A stretch of DNA of 64,000 bases from Asterochloris sp. CNOR1 (GCA_963969365.1 OZ017759.1:1922001-1986000), one strand, 5' to 3'. Positions 1 to 12,422 are shown, counted from the first letter of the stretch. Notes: generated by a model from the sequence alone, not told the origin. Program-made: numbers and translations.

Positions 1-1164
1 CCAGCACGGCCCAGTCAGCGCTCTGGGCAGCAGTGGTGATCAGGTGCCACCGCAGGCAGCGCAGCCGGCGCTGCCCTCGCTGCTCCAGCAGACCACCATG
101 GCCATGGGGCAGGCAGCGGCAGGCCTGTCTGCAGGTCCCCCAGGTGCGCTTGCTCTGCTACCGTGCCTGGTGCACATTCCCACTGCAAGGACCTTGCATC
201 AATGCAGTATGCATGTTGCAAGGCAGCGGGTGGAACTGTCGTGAAGCAGGGAAAGCGCCTCAACAGACTGTCACTGGGTGCCAGGTCACTCTGCTTGGCT
301 CGGGCTGTCTCCCACCAGTGGTAGCTCAGCAGCAGAGCATGTGACACCCTGGATGCTTTGCTGGGAAGCGTGTGCTCGACCATGGACCTCTCTTGCTCAG
401 GAGCATGGTGCTCCTGGTAGCTTGGATGCGCTCCAGAGGCTCTCCAGGCAGGCTTCCAGTTCCCAGCATGCCTACAGGGGGTTCAGGCGCCAGCCCAGGG
501 CTCGGAGTCCTTGATGGCACTGCTGTGCGGCATGGCCAGGCTTCAGTGCTGCACCCTGCGTGCAGGGCTTGCAGTGACCTGCACACACCTGTCACCTGGG
601 GCAGGCAGGGCTCTCGGCCTGCTCCCTCACCAGAGGGAACACGCGGCACCCGGTGCCTGTGTGCAATCCTGTGGGCCACAAAAGCAAGGCCACTCTCTGC
701 AGATGTGCCTGCCTCCAGGGAGGGGTAGCAGCTGGCTGGCAGGCTGAGCCCCTGTCGTAAGTGGCAGAGGTGCAGGCCTCCATGCCACCTTGGGCAGGGC
801 CTGGCCAGGGGCCCAGAGCGCTGCTGTCTGCAGCAGCTCTGCTAGGGAACCTTCCTGATGGAAGAACCCTACCTTGCCCACAGGGACAATGCAGCACCAG
901 CGTGTGAGGCAGGGGTGTCAGGTTCACAGCACCTTCAGCATTGCTGGTCAGTGGTACCTGCGGGAGCCTAGGCTGCCGGGGGCGGCACAGCGTCACATGC
1001 CCGCAGGTGGCAGCGAGGGTGGCGAGTGCCTCTCTCTCTGGCACAGCTGCTTGCTGCTCACGTGGGGCAGCAGCCTCCCACCTTGCCTGCAGGTCCCCCA
1101 TTGCAAGCAGCAGGCCACTTGGTGCTCAGCTGTCAGACAAAGTCACGTGTCGCCTGGCCTGCAG
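1..1164. other. Unresolved upstream sequence of the first gene
   Basis: No exon could be placed here with confidence. Open frames exist on both strands, but they are rich in Trp, Cys, His and Arg, as expected of GC-rich noncoding sequence, and none joins in phase to the first clear exon at 1165. That exon begins with two bases of a split codon, so at least one exon lies upstream, either here or left of the window. A degraded copy of that exon's 5' edge lies at about 471-506, which suggests that much of this stretch is intron. Confidence 0.5.
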
Positions 1165-3051
1165 GGGTTCCAGGCGCCAGCACACAGCCAGGGCCCGAGG
1201 GTGATGACGATGAGCAGGGGATGCAGCTGCCAGAGGAGGAGGAGCAGAGCCTGGCAGACCTGATGAGCTCACTGACAGGCAAGCCAATGCAGCTGCCAAA
1301 GGAGGAGGAGCAGGAGCTGGCAGACCTGATGAGCTCACTGACAGGCAAGCCCGTGCAGCTGCATGCACCACTGCCTGACGGTCTGCAACGGTAAGCGCCT
1401 GGCTAGACCCTGGCAGGTGACCAATGGCAATGCAGTCAGAGGTGACCCCTGCTTGCCTCGTAGGCTGCCCTCGCTGGCAGCAAGCTGGACAACATCCTCG
1501 GGTGGCAAGGTAGACAGGACAGGACAACTTCTCACTGCTACACCATTGCTTTCGGGCAACTCCCCACTGCTACACCATTGCTTTCTTTGCCAGGGCACAT
1601 CGCAAGCAAGGCTTTGGCAGCTGCGGCCCTCGCCTGGTGCGCAGTTTGACCAGGAGTGTCTGAGCCCACCTGCAGAACATGTGGGTGCAGGTGGTGGAGG
1701 GCACGATGGCTCCGCTGCTGCTGGAGGTGGTGGTCATCCTGGATCGTCTGGCAACCAGGTCCCTTCAGTGGCTGAGGAGGCTACTGCTGCTGCCTCTCTC
1801 ATGGAGCTGGCAGGCCAGGCCAGTTTGCCAGGTGTGCCCCTGCATCCAGCCAGCAGGGAGCCGCGCATGGCCTAAGTGCTTCTGTGACTTTGACTCTGAA
1901 ACCAGCCTCTCAGCTGCCTGCCAAGTGCCTGCATACTTGCAGCTCAAGGTGGCTTTCTACCTGGTTCTACAGTGCTGCTGCAGTCCCAGCAGTGACACCC
2001 AAAGCCCAGAAAGCTCATGGCTGTGCTTGTCAACAGATGGCGACTTCAAATCATGCCTGTCTGCTGTGCGGGTGTCACTTTTCAGGGCAGGGCAGCTCAG
2101 CAAATGCCTAGGTCACATGCCTCTCTGCTGTGCAGGGAGCCCTCCAGCTGAGATGGAAGACTCCACAGCCCCCAATGAGTCGCCGCAGGCCTCCCCGCCT
2201 GCTGTCCTGCCGCAGCCAGGCCCTGCACCTTTCATCCGAGGGGGGACCCCTGAGCATCTGGTCCGAGACGCAACCCCTGAGCCTTTCATGCGAGAGGCAG
2301 CTCCTGAGCCAGAGGTCCAGCAGCCATCCTACCCGGGGCCGCCTGAGGGGGCTGTGGACGACCAGGTGGCTGTCAAGATTGCGGAGATGCCCCGGGGTGT
2401 CACCCTGAACGTGCTGGCAGGCTGGCTGTGGGAGCAGGCGTACTGGGGCGAGGAGGGGGTGGTCTCCATGGTGCATGTGTCGGCCCCTCAGGGCGACCAG
2501 GGGGAGCGGGTGGCCATCCTGCACTTCACCGACCGCACCGTCTGTGACCAGTTTGTGGCGGCCTTCACTGACTCCTCGTATGGGGAGCTCTTCCAGGGCC
2601 ACGGAGTGCACAGCACTTCAGTGCCAGAGGTGGAGGTGAGCTGTCGCGGCAGACAAGCAGATGACATGCACTGTAAGCATAAGCCATTGAGTTATGTTCA
2701 TCGAGCCACAGTGAAACTCTGAAGTGGCAGTCATTGGTGGACAAAGCAGCTGGTCATGCTTTCAAAGCAGCTGGCACACAAACACATGCATGTGCATGCA
2801 CAGGAGGCCGGCGTTGTCCAGGCAGTGTTTGCACAAATGCTCGGAGATGACCTGTCCGTGTTCCTGACGGCACTGCCTGACTAGGGAATGCGGCACTGTA
2901 GGAGTGCCCCTGGCGGTCTCAAGACGAGCTGCGGCAGAACCTGGAAACACTTCCCGGTGGCACAGCCCTCATGGACGCTTCCAGCTTTGGTGGGCCGAGC
3001 CTCTTGCCCGAACAGCAGGACGAGGAGGACATGGTCTGCTTCATCAATTGA
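1165..3051 (+). CDS. Acidic protein with C-terminal RRM-like domain (5' partial)
   Basis: Family not recognised. Exons that join in phase: 1165-1390, 1464-1509, 1594-1831, 2136-2635, 2902-3051; about 386 residues are visible, ending in MVCFIN and TGA. The N-terminal part has two near-identical 22-residue repeats (core ADLMSSLTGKP) after a run of Glu. Then come Gly/Ala and Pro/Glu-rich low complexity with short repeats (TPEHLVRDA, TPEPFMREA). A compact domain in the fourth exon starts near VAVKIAEM, and its predicted beta-alpha-beta-beta-alpha order (VVSMVHV, RVAILHF, CDQFVAAF) resembles an RRM; this is inferred from pattern only. The tail is acidic. A role in RNA binding or in protein contacts is a guess. 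The start codon is not seen. Confidence 0.7.
1221..1352 (+). repeat. 66-bp tandem duplication inside an exon
   Basis: Two copies of a 66-bp unit start at 1221 and 1287 and encode 22-residue repeats that differ at only a few positions (QLPEEEEQSLADL against QLPKEEEQELADL). The period is a multiple of three, so the frame is kept. A third copy starts (GTGCAGCTGC at 1353) and then diverges. High identity suggests a recent event. Confidence 0.9.
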
Positions 3052-4544
3052 AAGGAACAGGTGGGCTCCATGTCAGGGGACAGGATGTGCCTTGTAGCAT
3101 TCCCACACCCTCTCAAGTGCCCTGGCTGCAGTTGCATGGACAAGACAGGTTTGCTGTGTGTCAGGTAGATCCACCACAGAGGCTGCGCATCACCTGCCCT
3201 TGCTGCTCAGAAGCCTAGTGGAAGCTTGTCCATGCTTGCCATGCGGCTGATTCTAAGATGCTGTTGCCTGCTGCTGGCTCCATCAAGGTATCCTTCTCAT
3301 CTTGCTTCTATTGCCCTACAGATCACCTGCATTGGCAATGTCTGCCGAGCACGAGCTGTCAGCCAGGTCTGAAAGCCAAGCCCACAATCAAGCCTCAGAG
3401 CTAACTGCAATAAGCCATCAGGGCAGACCTGACACAAACATGGCATGTAACAGCTTTTAACTCAAAGGTGTTACAGGTCCTGCCTCGCCAAGGATGAGGG
3501 TATGAGGCCTCTGAGCTGAGTGGCTGTAGTCCTAGAGAGCAGGGCCTCTGCAGCTGCACAACTGCAAGGCCATCATAAAAGCACAGCTGTTCAATGAGGC
3601 AGCCCTGTTGCACAGCAGCCACTGAAGCATTGCTAAGCGGGCCCCTGGTGGCTCCCTCAACACTTGCTCCTGGAGTCCAGGGCACTTTTCATGCTCTGGG
3701 CCACCACGGCATTGGCAGGTTGCCTCCATCTGCTGCTAGATGTGCATGCACATGGTGGTGCCGCGCCCTGTGCATCATTGCCAGGTGTCCCCCTGTGGTG
3801 ATCGGCCAGCAGGTATTCATCTATGGGCCATACTGCCTAGCCCACTACAACAAGACTGGGTCCATGTTCTCTGCTGCAAACATGCTGCACTGCTTGCACC
3901 AGATGGCAAAATGGCGCTGTTAGCTAGCCTCCAGTTGCTGTTCACCAGCCGAGTCAACCTGCACTCCAAGCACATCTGTGATCACAGCAGCACTGCCAGA
4001 TGGCCTCTGCCTCTCAGTGCAGCACAGGTCTTCATGTTACAGGGCCAGTGGACTATGTGGCTCACTGGATCACCGCCAGACCAGCCTTGCGATCTGCCCA
4101 CAGCCACCTCTTTGCTCAGCCGGAGAAGGCACTGTCGAGAGTTTTCCTGCAACCTCCTAGCCAGATTGCCACCTTTGTGGGCAGCACTGATCCAGCATGT
4201 CAATGTGCCTCTCTCCTCAGCACCAGGGGTGCACCTGGGCCTAGATGAGACACCAAACACAATTATGTGACCTCTCTGTGTGTGTTGGGAATCCCCTGGT
4301 CCAGCTGCTTCTTTGACCTGCCAAGCAAAGTAAGGCTCTTCAACTTGCATAAGGCTGGAAACAACTAGCAGCACAGTATACTGATCTGTTTGCTCTGCAT
4401 GCAATTCAAGGCTCGTTGGGCCGTGGAATCTGAAATTAAAACAATCAAATACTATCTAACGTGCCAGAGCGCAGCTGCAGCCGCATTCCCACCGCAGCTG
4501 CATCACCACCGCTGCTGAGGAGAGAGAGGCTTTCCCGCCTGGAC
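3052..4544. other. Intergenic region between two + strand genes
   Basis: This should hold the 3' UTR of the RRM-like gene and the promoter of the zinc-finger/SDR gene. A TGTAA motif, the usual green-algal polyadenylation signal, lies at about 3446-3450. The longest open frame (3740-4270, +) has unnatural composition and no domain. The sequence just before 4460 is locally AT-richer. No gene seen. Confidence 0.5.
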
Positions 4545-7500
4545 ATGGAGCAGATTCCAGGGGAAGCTGGCATGCAGCCACATCAAGAGCTCAAGCCCGA
4601 GCTTGGACATCAGGAGGGCCTCATCATGGAGGGTAAGTGGCAGCTTGCAGTGGATGTGAAGCCTTTGTGAAGGGGTGACGCAATGCCCCAGGTCTGCCTG
4701 CCTCTCCTGACGTCCTATGAGGCCACAGCCTGCCTCCACTGTTAGGGAGGGAACCTAGATCAGGTGCTGCAGCTGTGGCCTGAATGTGGTCTTGTCAACC
4801 TCACGCCTGCGCTGGCAATTAAACTCAAAAGGCATGTTGCAAGCTTCACTCAAAATACAAGTTGCCAGGTTCAGTTTCCCTGCAGGCACCCACATGCAGG
4901 GGGGGTTGCAGCTGCCCCCGTCTGCGGAGTTTGACCCGGCCACCCTGGCAGCAAATGCAGCTGCACTGGCCGCAGCAGCTGCCCAGGCACAGGGCAGCAG
5001 CCTGCAGAGTGGCCTGCAGATGCACGCACTGCCGCCCCACCCCATGGACAGCGAGGAGCAGCACATGGCCGGGCCGTCCCGCAAGCGCAGCAGGCCAGAG
5101 CTGGAAGGTGGGGCGTCCAGGGCAGCCTAAGCACCACATGGCTGGTCCGACATATCTGTTACAGCGCACAACTTTTGTGGGACAGAGCTGCTTTGTGAGC
5201 TGTCAGGGCACCAGTGGCCAGATGAGTAGCATCAGGTGGTGAGTGAGGAGTGGCCTGCCTATCGTGCGCCACAGGCGAGCGTGAAACCTGGCCGTCATGC
5301 AAAGCAGGGCAAGAACAGTCGCCCCAATGGCCAGCGAGGAGCAGCACATGGCAGGCAAGAGCCGTAACTTGAAGCAGCTGCCTTCAGTGCGATGCATCAC
5401 TGCTGCGCAACTGTGGCTGAGTTTTGCACAAGAGCTGACAGAACGCGGCGGAGCACCTCTCCCAGCAGTCTAACTACTTTGACACTTCAAGGTGTCTTAT
5501 ACATCTGTACCAGTGTCCAGTTGGCTCCAATGCACGCCATCAGGGCCATCACTAGGCAGCCACCTTGGTGTTCTCCTGCTGCAGACTTCGGCCAGGGCGA
5601 GGCTTTGCTCTGCCAAGACCCACTTAGACAAGTGTGGTGACCTGCTGCAGACATGAGCTTCGGCCAGCAGCAGGCTCGCACCTCCAAGGGCCCCTACTTT
5701 GAGTACGCCAAGAAGCGCTGGGAGACTGATGACGCCTTCAGGTGCGCCTGTTGGACAGCACTGCACAAGCAGCAGAGCTCGCTGACAAGTGGCCTGACTG
5801 GACCTTGTTGGGCTTCACATCGGCAGCATTGCTGGTTCCCTTCTCCCCTTAGGTCTGCCTCCTGTCTCATGTGATCTGCTCGGTGGGATGACAGACCGGC
5901 AAGATTTCTTGGGTTGGGGCAAGGGCTGCAGTGTGCCTTTGAATGCACTGCTGCTCATGTCTGCGGTGACCTTTATTTCTGACTTGTGCTAATCCTGCTT
6001 GTGGGCAGTGGCCAGACAGGGAGGTTTGGTGCCGCTGGGCTCCAGCACAACAGCTTTGCTTGTGCTGAATGTACTCTGGACAGCGCATGCAGATACTGTT
6101 GTGACTTGCAAGCAGAATGGCCCCTGTGCACTTCCAAGGTGCTTCTTTGTGATGGCACAGTACCATGGGTTGCTGTGAGCGACTGCGCTGCCAGCATTGC
6201 TCGGTCACCAGTGCTGAGTGGTACCTGCTTTCGATGCAGGCTCCTCATCAAGGTGATTTGGCCTGGACCACTGCTGTGGGTGCCTGTGCTTTGTTGACAG
6301 CAGTGCTGGATCTGCTGATGTGAGATTCCCCCACTTGCAGACTCCCCGACGGCACCTTCTGGCCTGAGATCATCGAGGGCACCCACAATGTGGACCACGG
6401 CGTGGTTATATGCAAGCTCTGCAACCGCAACATGAAGGAAAACAATTTCACTGGTCACGGCTACAGGCAAGAGATTTCTGCCTGGGCGCCCATAGCATTG
6501 CTGGTGGATGCATGGTCCCTCAGGGCTGAGCTGGCCCCTTCTGCAGGCGTGGCCGGCCGTTTAGGTTGGTTTGGGCATGGTGGGCTGCTGAGATAGTGGC
6601 CATGAGAGTACTGCACTTGCCCTTCCCGCAAGCCCTGATGGACCACCATTCTGCACTGCTTTCTGCAGATCCCATAGCTCAAGTCTGCAGCTTCACCTGC
6701 CCAAGTTGCAGAGCAGCCCCCTGCTCACCTGCCTGCAGGAAGGGGAAGCGCAGCGCGCTGATGGACCACCAGATGAAGAACAAGGAGCACAAGCAGCTGG
6801 TGGCTGAGATGGAGGCCGGGCTCAAACGCGTCATGCTGGTTGGAGGGGTCGCCCACCGCCTGGCTGGGAAGGTGGCCATCATCACAGGTGGGCTTAGCAG
6901 AGCGGTTCTCTGGGGGGTGCCCACTGCCCGGCAAATGGCAACTGTTGCTCCAGAGGATTGCAGCTGGGAGTTGGGTGGGCTCCTCCTGTTGCAGCACAGA
7001 TTGCGGCAGCTGGGGTGTGTTGTTCGCTGCCTGACCCGCAAAGCTACATCGTCCTAGGCAAGATTGGTCGACCAGCTGGGGCAATCATCACTTTGGTGGC
7101 TGATCAGATGAGCTGCAGGGAGGCTGCTGCTGCAGCAGCAGATCAATCGTCTGAGCCGATGCGCCACCATGTGCAACCTGGCACCACAGCTTTTGAAATG
7201 GTTCCACGGACTCTCAACATTCTGTCAGCTCTGGACTTGCCAGCTGAGGCTCTGCAAGTGTGCGAGTTCTCAACAGGCAGCTGTTCAGACTCAGGGCATG
7301 GTACCTGAAGCTTCAGCAGAGCCTGGATCGCGCTTGAGCATTCACACCTCACTGCTGCAGGGGCCGCCAAAGGCATTGGTCTTGCCTGTGCCAACTGCCT
7401 TGGCCAGGAGGGATCCAAGGTGGTCGTGGCAGACATCGATGAGGAGGGGGCCAAAAGGTGACACCAGCGCATCGCAACCTGCTTGATCATTTCCTGTGGG

Positions 7501-10500
7501 CCGTTGGGTTGCTGCCTATGCAGCAAACAGTGCTGGGGAGGTTGCACAATGGCCTGATGTGCTGCAGTGCATGTGTGTCTTGCTGAAGTCAATGCGTTAT
7601 GACTATAGCTGTCTAGGACCGCCTCAAGATGCATGGCATGGGGTTGCTGCCTTGGATGGTCAAGTGTTTGAATGCCCTGCTGCCGCACACGGTGCGCCTT
7701 GCAGTGCAGCCCTGCATGCACTGCCAGCCTCCTGGCAGCATCAATGTCAGAGGTCACACAGGCACTTCTAGCTGCATGGTCCTGCGGCTCACTCCAGACA
7801 GATGCTGGTGATCAGGTCGGAATGCATCAGATCTGCTGGTTGGGCAGCCAGCACCCACAGCGTGCACCATATATGCACCATATATTATGGGCAGGTTGTG
7901 CTGCGTGCAGGGCCGTTGCTAGAGGCCCCAGTGCCCTATGATCATCTTGCCAGTGATGCACCTGCAGCTGTAGAGGTCCTTTTCTTACTGTGGGGCTGCC
8001 CCCTGCTGCAGGGCTGTGGAGGGCCTGCTCCAGGAGGGCATTGACGCTCAGGCGGTGCGCTGCGACGTCAGCAGCAAGGAGCAGGTGGGTCCCGGCCATC
8101 TCTGAGCTTTGCCCTGCTGCCGTTGCACAGGCGTAGCTTTGGTGCAGCCCCAGTATGGGAAACACAGATCGCCTCAGCTGCTGTTGCTGACCTCTGAACA
8201 CTCAATCCAAAGAGGCCCCTTGCTGATGCACTGGCACAACACACAGGCCGTCCCGGAAATGTGTGGTGGCACAGCTGCCCCTTGGAGCTCCTGCAGATGG
8301 TCGCTATGGCCGCCTGGACCGAGCAGGCCTGAGAAGCAATGGAGTCTTCCCACCTCTCCGCAAAGACAGTCGCACTCCCTGTGAACTGCAGGTGGATGCC
8401 ATAGCATGATGTTGGAGATGCTGCTGAACCAGGCCAAACTTGCTGGGGTTGGCCGTCCACCTCTGTCCTGCAGATGGATGACGTTTGGAGCAAGTGCAGG
8501 CCTCGGGAAGCAGAACCTGCCAATACCATACAACCCCGTCATGTCATGCGCAGGTGGATGCCATGGTGGCATGGACAGTGCAGGCCTACGGCGGCGTTGA
8601 CATACTGGTGGCCAATGCCGGCATTGTCAAGGGGGCCGAGTTCATGGAGATGGAGGAGGCTGACTTTGATGAGGTGCTGCGCGTCAATCTCAAGGGAGTG
8701 TTCCTGGTGAGCACTGGGCTTGCACTATCACTTGGCAGGACTATCACTTGATTGGTGTGCATTCATTGCAATGGCTGCAGCCTGCCTGGGCGTGGTGTCT
8801 GGGTCAGGCTCCTGTGTGCTAGGGTGTGCATTCATTGCAATGGCTGCAGCCTGCCTGGGCGTGGTGTCTGGGCCAGGCTCCTGTGAGCTAGGGTGTTGGC
8901 CCTGCATCACCTCGGTCACAGCTCTGCAGGCATGCATTCAGCAGTCACCTGGTGCACAGGGTTGATTGTGGCTAGGTGTGGCTGGGGACTTGCTTTTGGC
9001 CCTTGCATGTCAGGCGCTCTGCTTGCTGCCTGGAAGCAGGAAGCTGGGGGGAAAAATGGTGCTGTATGTCAAGTTGGAGGGATCATATCTGGTGGGTCTT
9101 CCCGTCTGCATGAGCTGGTTGGGGGTGCTGCTTGGAAGGTGGGCACCGCTGGCGACTGCCGCACGCCTGAGGCATGCATTCATCTGGGGAGAGCGCCAGA
9201 CCTTATTGAGGACGACAGTCTATGTGGGGCTGGGCTGGTCCCAGTTGCAGGTGCCTATCAGCACGTACATTGCCCAAGGCTTCAGGCATAGGAGCTGCAA
9301 CAGCGACAGACCCTGGCAGATGTCGAGGTGGCTGCATTGCTGCTCATCAGGCAGCATGTCAGGCAGGCATCAGCCAGCATTGCCTCTTAGCTGAGGCAGG
9401 TCTACAGCCGATCACAATCCTAGGCTACAAGAGCTGCAGATCCTTACTTTGCCCCCAGTCTTCTGCCCTGCAAGGAGGCTTGACAGGCGACACCAAAAGA
9501 GTGAACCCTTGACAGGGGGAGGTTCGACAGGAGCAGATGCAGACGTGAGAAATTGCAGAGAGAGAGAGACGTAGAGCTCAGAGGGCCCTGCAGTGTTGCC
9601 CTGCAGTGGCAGCAGGCCACAATGTGCTGAATGGGCCGGTCACAGGTCCAGATGCAGCCATGATAGCCGCAGAGCTCACACTGCCCTTGATGTTATGCTC
9701 TGCAGTGTGGCCAGGCTGCAGCCCGCCAGATGGCGCGCCAGAACGAGGAGCAGCCTGGGCGTGGGGGCTGCATCATCAACATGTCCAGCGTTAATGCAGT
9801 AATGGCTATCCCCACAGTAGCTGGCTACTGCGCCAGCAAGGGGGGCGTCAACAACCTCACCAGGTCAGCTGGGCTGCAGTGCCCTGTCAGGCTACAGGGA
9901 CTATATTGGTCTGCTTGCTGGCAAGCATCCTGTGCAGCGAGCTCGCTAAGTGTGCAGAACAGTCGTATTCTGTGCCGAGCAGTGGCTGCATGACGCGCCA
10001 GCTGCCTGGGGCCTGTGCAGAGCACCAGCTGATTTCGGCCTTGCGCTGTTTGAGGCCAATGCATGGCAGCCTGGCACACTGCTGGCATCTGCCAGCTTTG
10101 ACTGTCAAAGGGAGTCCCTGGCAGAGTGATTGCCCTTGCTGTGAGAGGCCGTCAAAGGTTGCTGTGTGACCTGCAGGTGCATGGCGCTGGCGCTGGCGCG
10201 GCACAACATCAAGGTCAATGCGATTGGCCCTGGCAGCATCATGACTGATGTGCTGCAGGCGGTTGCAGCAGACAAGGCTGCCATGGACAGGTCCGTCACA
10301 GCTGGCCCTTCTGACAGCCTGCCTGCATGTGCTACCCCACTGTTCCTCAGTGCAGCAAGTCTGTTGCTTGTTGACGCATGGTGACATTGTTACTGTGTTC
10401 TGGCCTGCATAGCTGCCTTTGTACAGACGAGCCATGGTGGCCCTTGCAGTGCCACCTGGTCTGCCCTGCACAACACAGCTGCTGGCAGGCCTTGTTTTCT

Positions 10501-11200
10501 GGGGATCCATAGTGGCTCTGCTGAGGCTGCCCGCCCTGCTCCCTGCACTGTGCTCTACTACTGTGTGCTGCCTGTCTGCGCTGCACCACCCACCAGAGTC
10601 ACCATGGGTCCACCCAGAGGCCTGCCACCTGCGCCTACATGCATGCCGCCAACCCTGAAAACCCCTGATGGTGACTCTGGTGGGCTGTGGTGCCGCGCAG
10701 AGAGGCCGCCGACGGGAGCGTGTCCGTGGCAGGCTTTCTGGCAATCAAGCTCAACCTCAAGTTCGAGTGATGTTGCACAGTTGCGTGTACATAATCGCTG
10801 TGCCAGGTGTGGGGAACTTTGCAGGGCCCACTTTGCATGGCACACCTGTGTCTGCCATGCTGGCCTCCGCAGGAGCAGGTTGTTCAGTACGGGAGCACAT
10901 TGCAGCGTCCTGCGCTTGAGCGCATGTGCAGTCTGCTCGGCTAGCCCTTGCAGGAGCGGCCTGCTTTGCTGCGCTGCACATGCCTTGTCTGCACGCTTGA
11001 AATCGCTGCTCATCTGCTGTCCCTCCCAATGGTGCAGGGTGCTGTCCAGGACACCCATGGGCAGAGTAGGGGATCCCCTGGAGGTCGGCCAGATCGCTGC
11101 TTTCCTGGCATCAGATGCCGCCAGCTACATCACGGGGCAGACGCTGTACTGTGATGGGGGCCGCATGGCTCTGAACTACACTGTGCCACTGCCTGAGTAG
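4545..11200 (+). CDS. C2H2-type zinc finger fused to short-chain dehydrogenase/reductase
   Basis: About 477 residues in eleven in-phase exons: 4545-4632, 4886-5107, 5651-5741, 6341-6466, 6739-6887, 7361-7457, 8012-8084, 8554-8706, 9706-9863, 10177-10290, 11038-11200. Residues 1-130 are Ala/Gln-rich with a basic patch (PSRKRSRPE) that could be a nuclear signal. Residues about 134-195 form a zinc-finger candidate: C158-x2-C161, then H186-x6-H193 (LMDHQMKNKEHKQL, like U1-type fingers), with H173 as a spare ligand. From about residue 210 there is a full classical SDR: TGAAKGIG cofactor loop, VADID, CDVSS, VANAG, then catalytic S361, Y374 and K378 (YCASK), and NAIGPG. It resembles FabG-type NAD(P)(H) oxidoreductases; the substrate is unknown. 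Finger end and SDR start share exon 6739-6887 in one frame, so the fusion does not rest on a guessed splice. The first in-frame ATG is at 4545; an upstream exon is possible. The intron after 6466 has a GC donor. An SDR-only product from an internal Met is conceivable. Confidence 0.88.
8387..8500 (+). repeat. Decayed copies of an SDR exon 5' edge inside the preceding intron
   Basis: The exon at 8554 begins gcgcag|GTGGATGCCATGG. The same junction recurs upstream as ctgcagGTGGATGCCATAG at about 8387 and, more weakly, as cctgcagATGGATGACG at about 8469. Both copies keep the acceptor-like cag but lose the coding frame soon after. Period is roughly 83-85 bp. Confidence 0.6.
8755..8892 (+). repeat. 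69-bp direct tandem repeat, two copies, intronic
   Basis: Two almost identical copies of a 69-bp unit (starting GTGTGCATTCATTGCAATGG at 8755 and 8824) lie in the SDR intron 8707-9705. Only a few differences are seen, so the duplication is young. No coding or structural role is apparent. Confidence 0.9.
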
Positions 11201-11345
11201 TTGTGGTTTTGCATGTTGCAGCTGACCTGTAGGTTTTGAAGGCATACCCTAACTGCACAGCCTGGCGAGAGAAATTCCCTATCGATCATGCTTGTATACT
11301 TGAAAACCACATATTGATATCTCACATGTATGCCTGACCTCTGCC

Positions 11346-11962
11346 ATGAGCAAAAGCATCAAGATCACTCGTGTGGTGCCCACTGAAGATGGGGGCAGCA
11401 AATTTGTTGAAGACACCAGGCACTTGACACATGAGACCACCATTGGAGCGCTGTCAGAAAGGGAGAAGGTCGCTGCCATCAAATGCTGCCGCATCAAAGG
11501 CTGCTTGCTGCTGAGCAATGTAAGGGGCCATCTGGCTCTTTTGTTCAGGTCAAGGACATCATCTTTCGCAGGACAGAAGGGTCCTATGATTTGGATTTCC
11601 ACACAGCTCCTCAAAGGCAGTACATTGTCATGCTGAATGGCGCGGTAGACGTCACCACAACTGACCATGAGACCAGGCGCTTTGCAGATGGAGACATCTT
11701 GCTGGTGGAGGACACCACAGGTGAGCAAATCAATGCACCATTTGCACACATCATGAGAGTGTCCAGCAGGTCCTCAGGGGAGACATGGTGCTCATTGAGG
11801 CAGCTGCTGTGCCATGCACCTACATGTGCTGCATGCACCACAGCCTCTGGCCACATAGTGCATGGGGCAGAGGTGCAGCGTCCCTGCGGTGCAGGCAAAG
11901 GCCACAAGTCAAAGGCTGTTGCTGGCGGCGTCAGGACGAGTCTCTTTGTGACATTAGAATAG
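11346..11962 (+). CDS. Small single-domain cupin protein
   Basis: About 120 residues in three exons: 11346-11468, 11549-11720, 11895-11962. The pattern is that of one-domain cupin_2 proteins: DIIFRRTEGSYDLDFH, then PQRQYIVMLNG, FADGDILLVEDTTGKGH and a final LFVTLE. His, Gln and Asp residues in the barrel strands suggest a metal site, but catalysis is not shown; family members include enzymes, sugar-binding and stress proteins. The first donor is uncertain: cutting at 11468 gives the spacing seen in relatives (LSEREKVKDIIF), whereas a donor at 11520 would leave a 29-nt intron, too short to be likely. The gene starts 145 bp after the SDR stop on the same strand, so its promoter is short. No targeting signal is evident. 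Confidence 0.85.
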
Positions 11963-12422
11963 ATTTTCACGGCCTCACACAGGCTGTGAATGCCTGTGAC
12001 CCATGCAGGGCTTTGACAAACCCAAGACCATGAGACATGTGGCTATTCAAGTTGTGCCTTAGGCTCAGTCTGTGCCTGGGCTGACATGTTCAGCACTGTG
12101 CTGGAGGTGTCTAGAGACTATAATGACAATAGGACGTATTTGCGTCAATCTCATGTATGAAAACAAACTCATGCAAGGCAAATGTGATCAGAGGAAGACT
12201 CCATTCACTGGAGGCATGCAATAGTCACTGGAGACATGCAACACTTATGCTGAGATGTCTAGGGCAAGGGCAGAACCTCTCACAGAGAGCTGAGTGGACC
12301 TATGTCATGTCATGTCATGTCATGTCATTTGACAAATGAAAAAGCCGGCCTTGGATAGAGAGTTCCTGATCTGTTTCTTGTCTTACTCTTGTGAACTACA
12401 CTTTGGTAGGCTCTTGAGTGGC
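11963..12422. other. Convergent intergenic region with GTCAT microsatellite
   Basis: This lies between the cupin (+) and the unrecognised minus-strand gene, so it should hold two 3' UTRs. Five perfect GTCAT units lie at about 12304-12328. Two related segments with the core catgcaatagtcactgg/catgcaacac occur at 12210-12250. No gene seen. Confidence 0.6.

Noticed and set aside
1679-2722. Long plus-strand frame of 347 codons
   Set aside because: The first part is a Leu/Trp/Cys-rich shadow of the Gly/Ala-rich exon in another frame. Only the part from 2136 to 2635 is real and it is included in the RRM-like gene through splicing.
3740-4270. Plus-strand frame of 176 codons in the intergenic region
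   Set aside because: No domain, no in-phase partners, and a composition like translated noncoding DNA.
9887-10744. Minus-strand open frame of 285 codons
   Set aside because: It lies opposite an SDR exon and its introns. Composition is rich in Arg, Cys, Trp and His with no domain, typical of GC-rich antisense frames.
11520-11548. 29-nt intron in the cupin gene
   Set aside because: Too short to be likely. A donor at 11469 also fits in phase and gives the residue spacing seen in cupin relatives.
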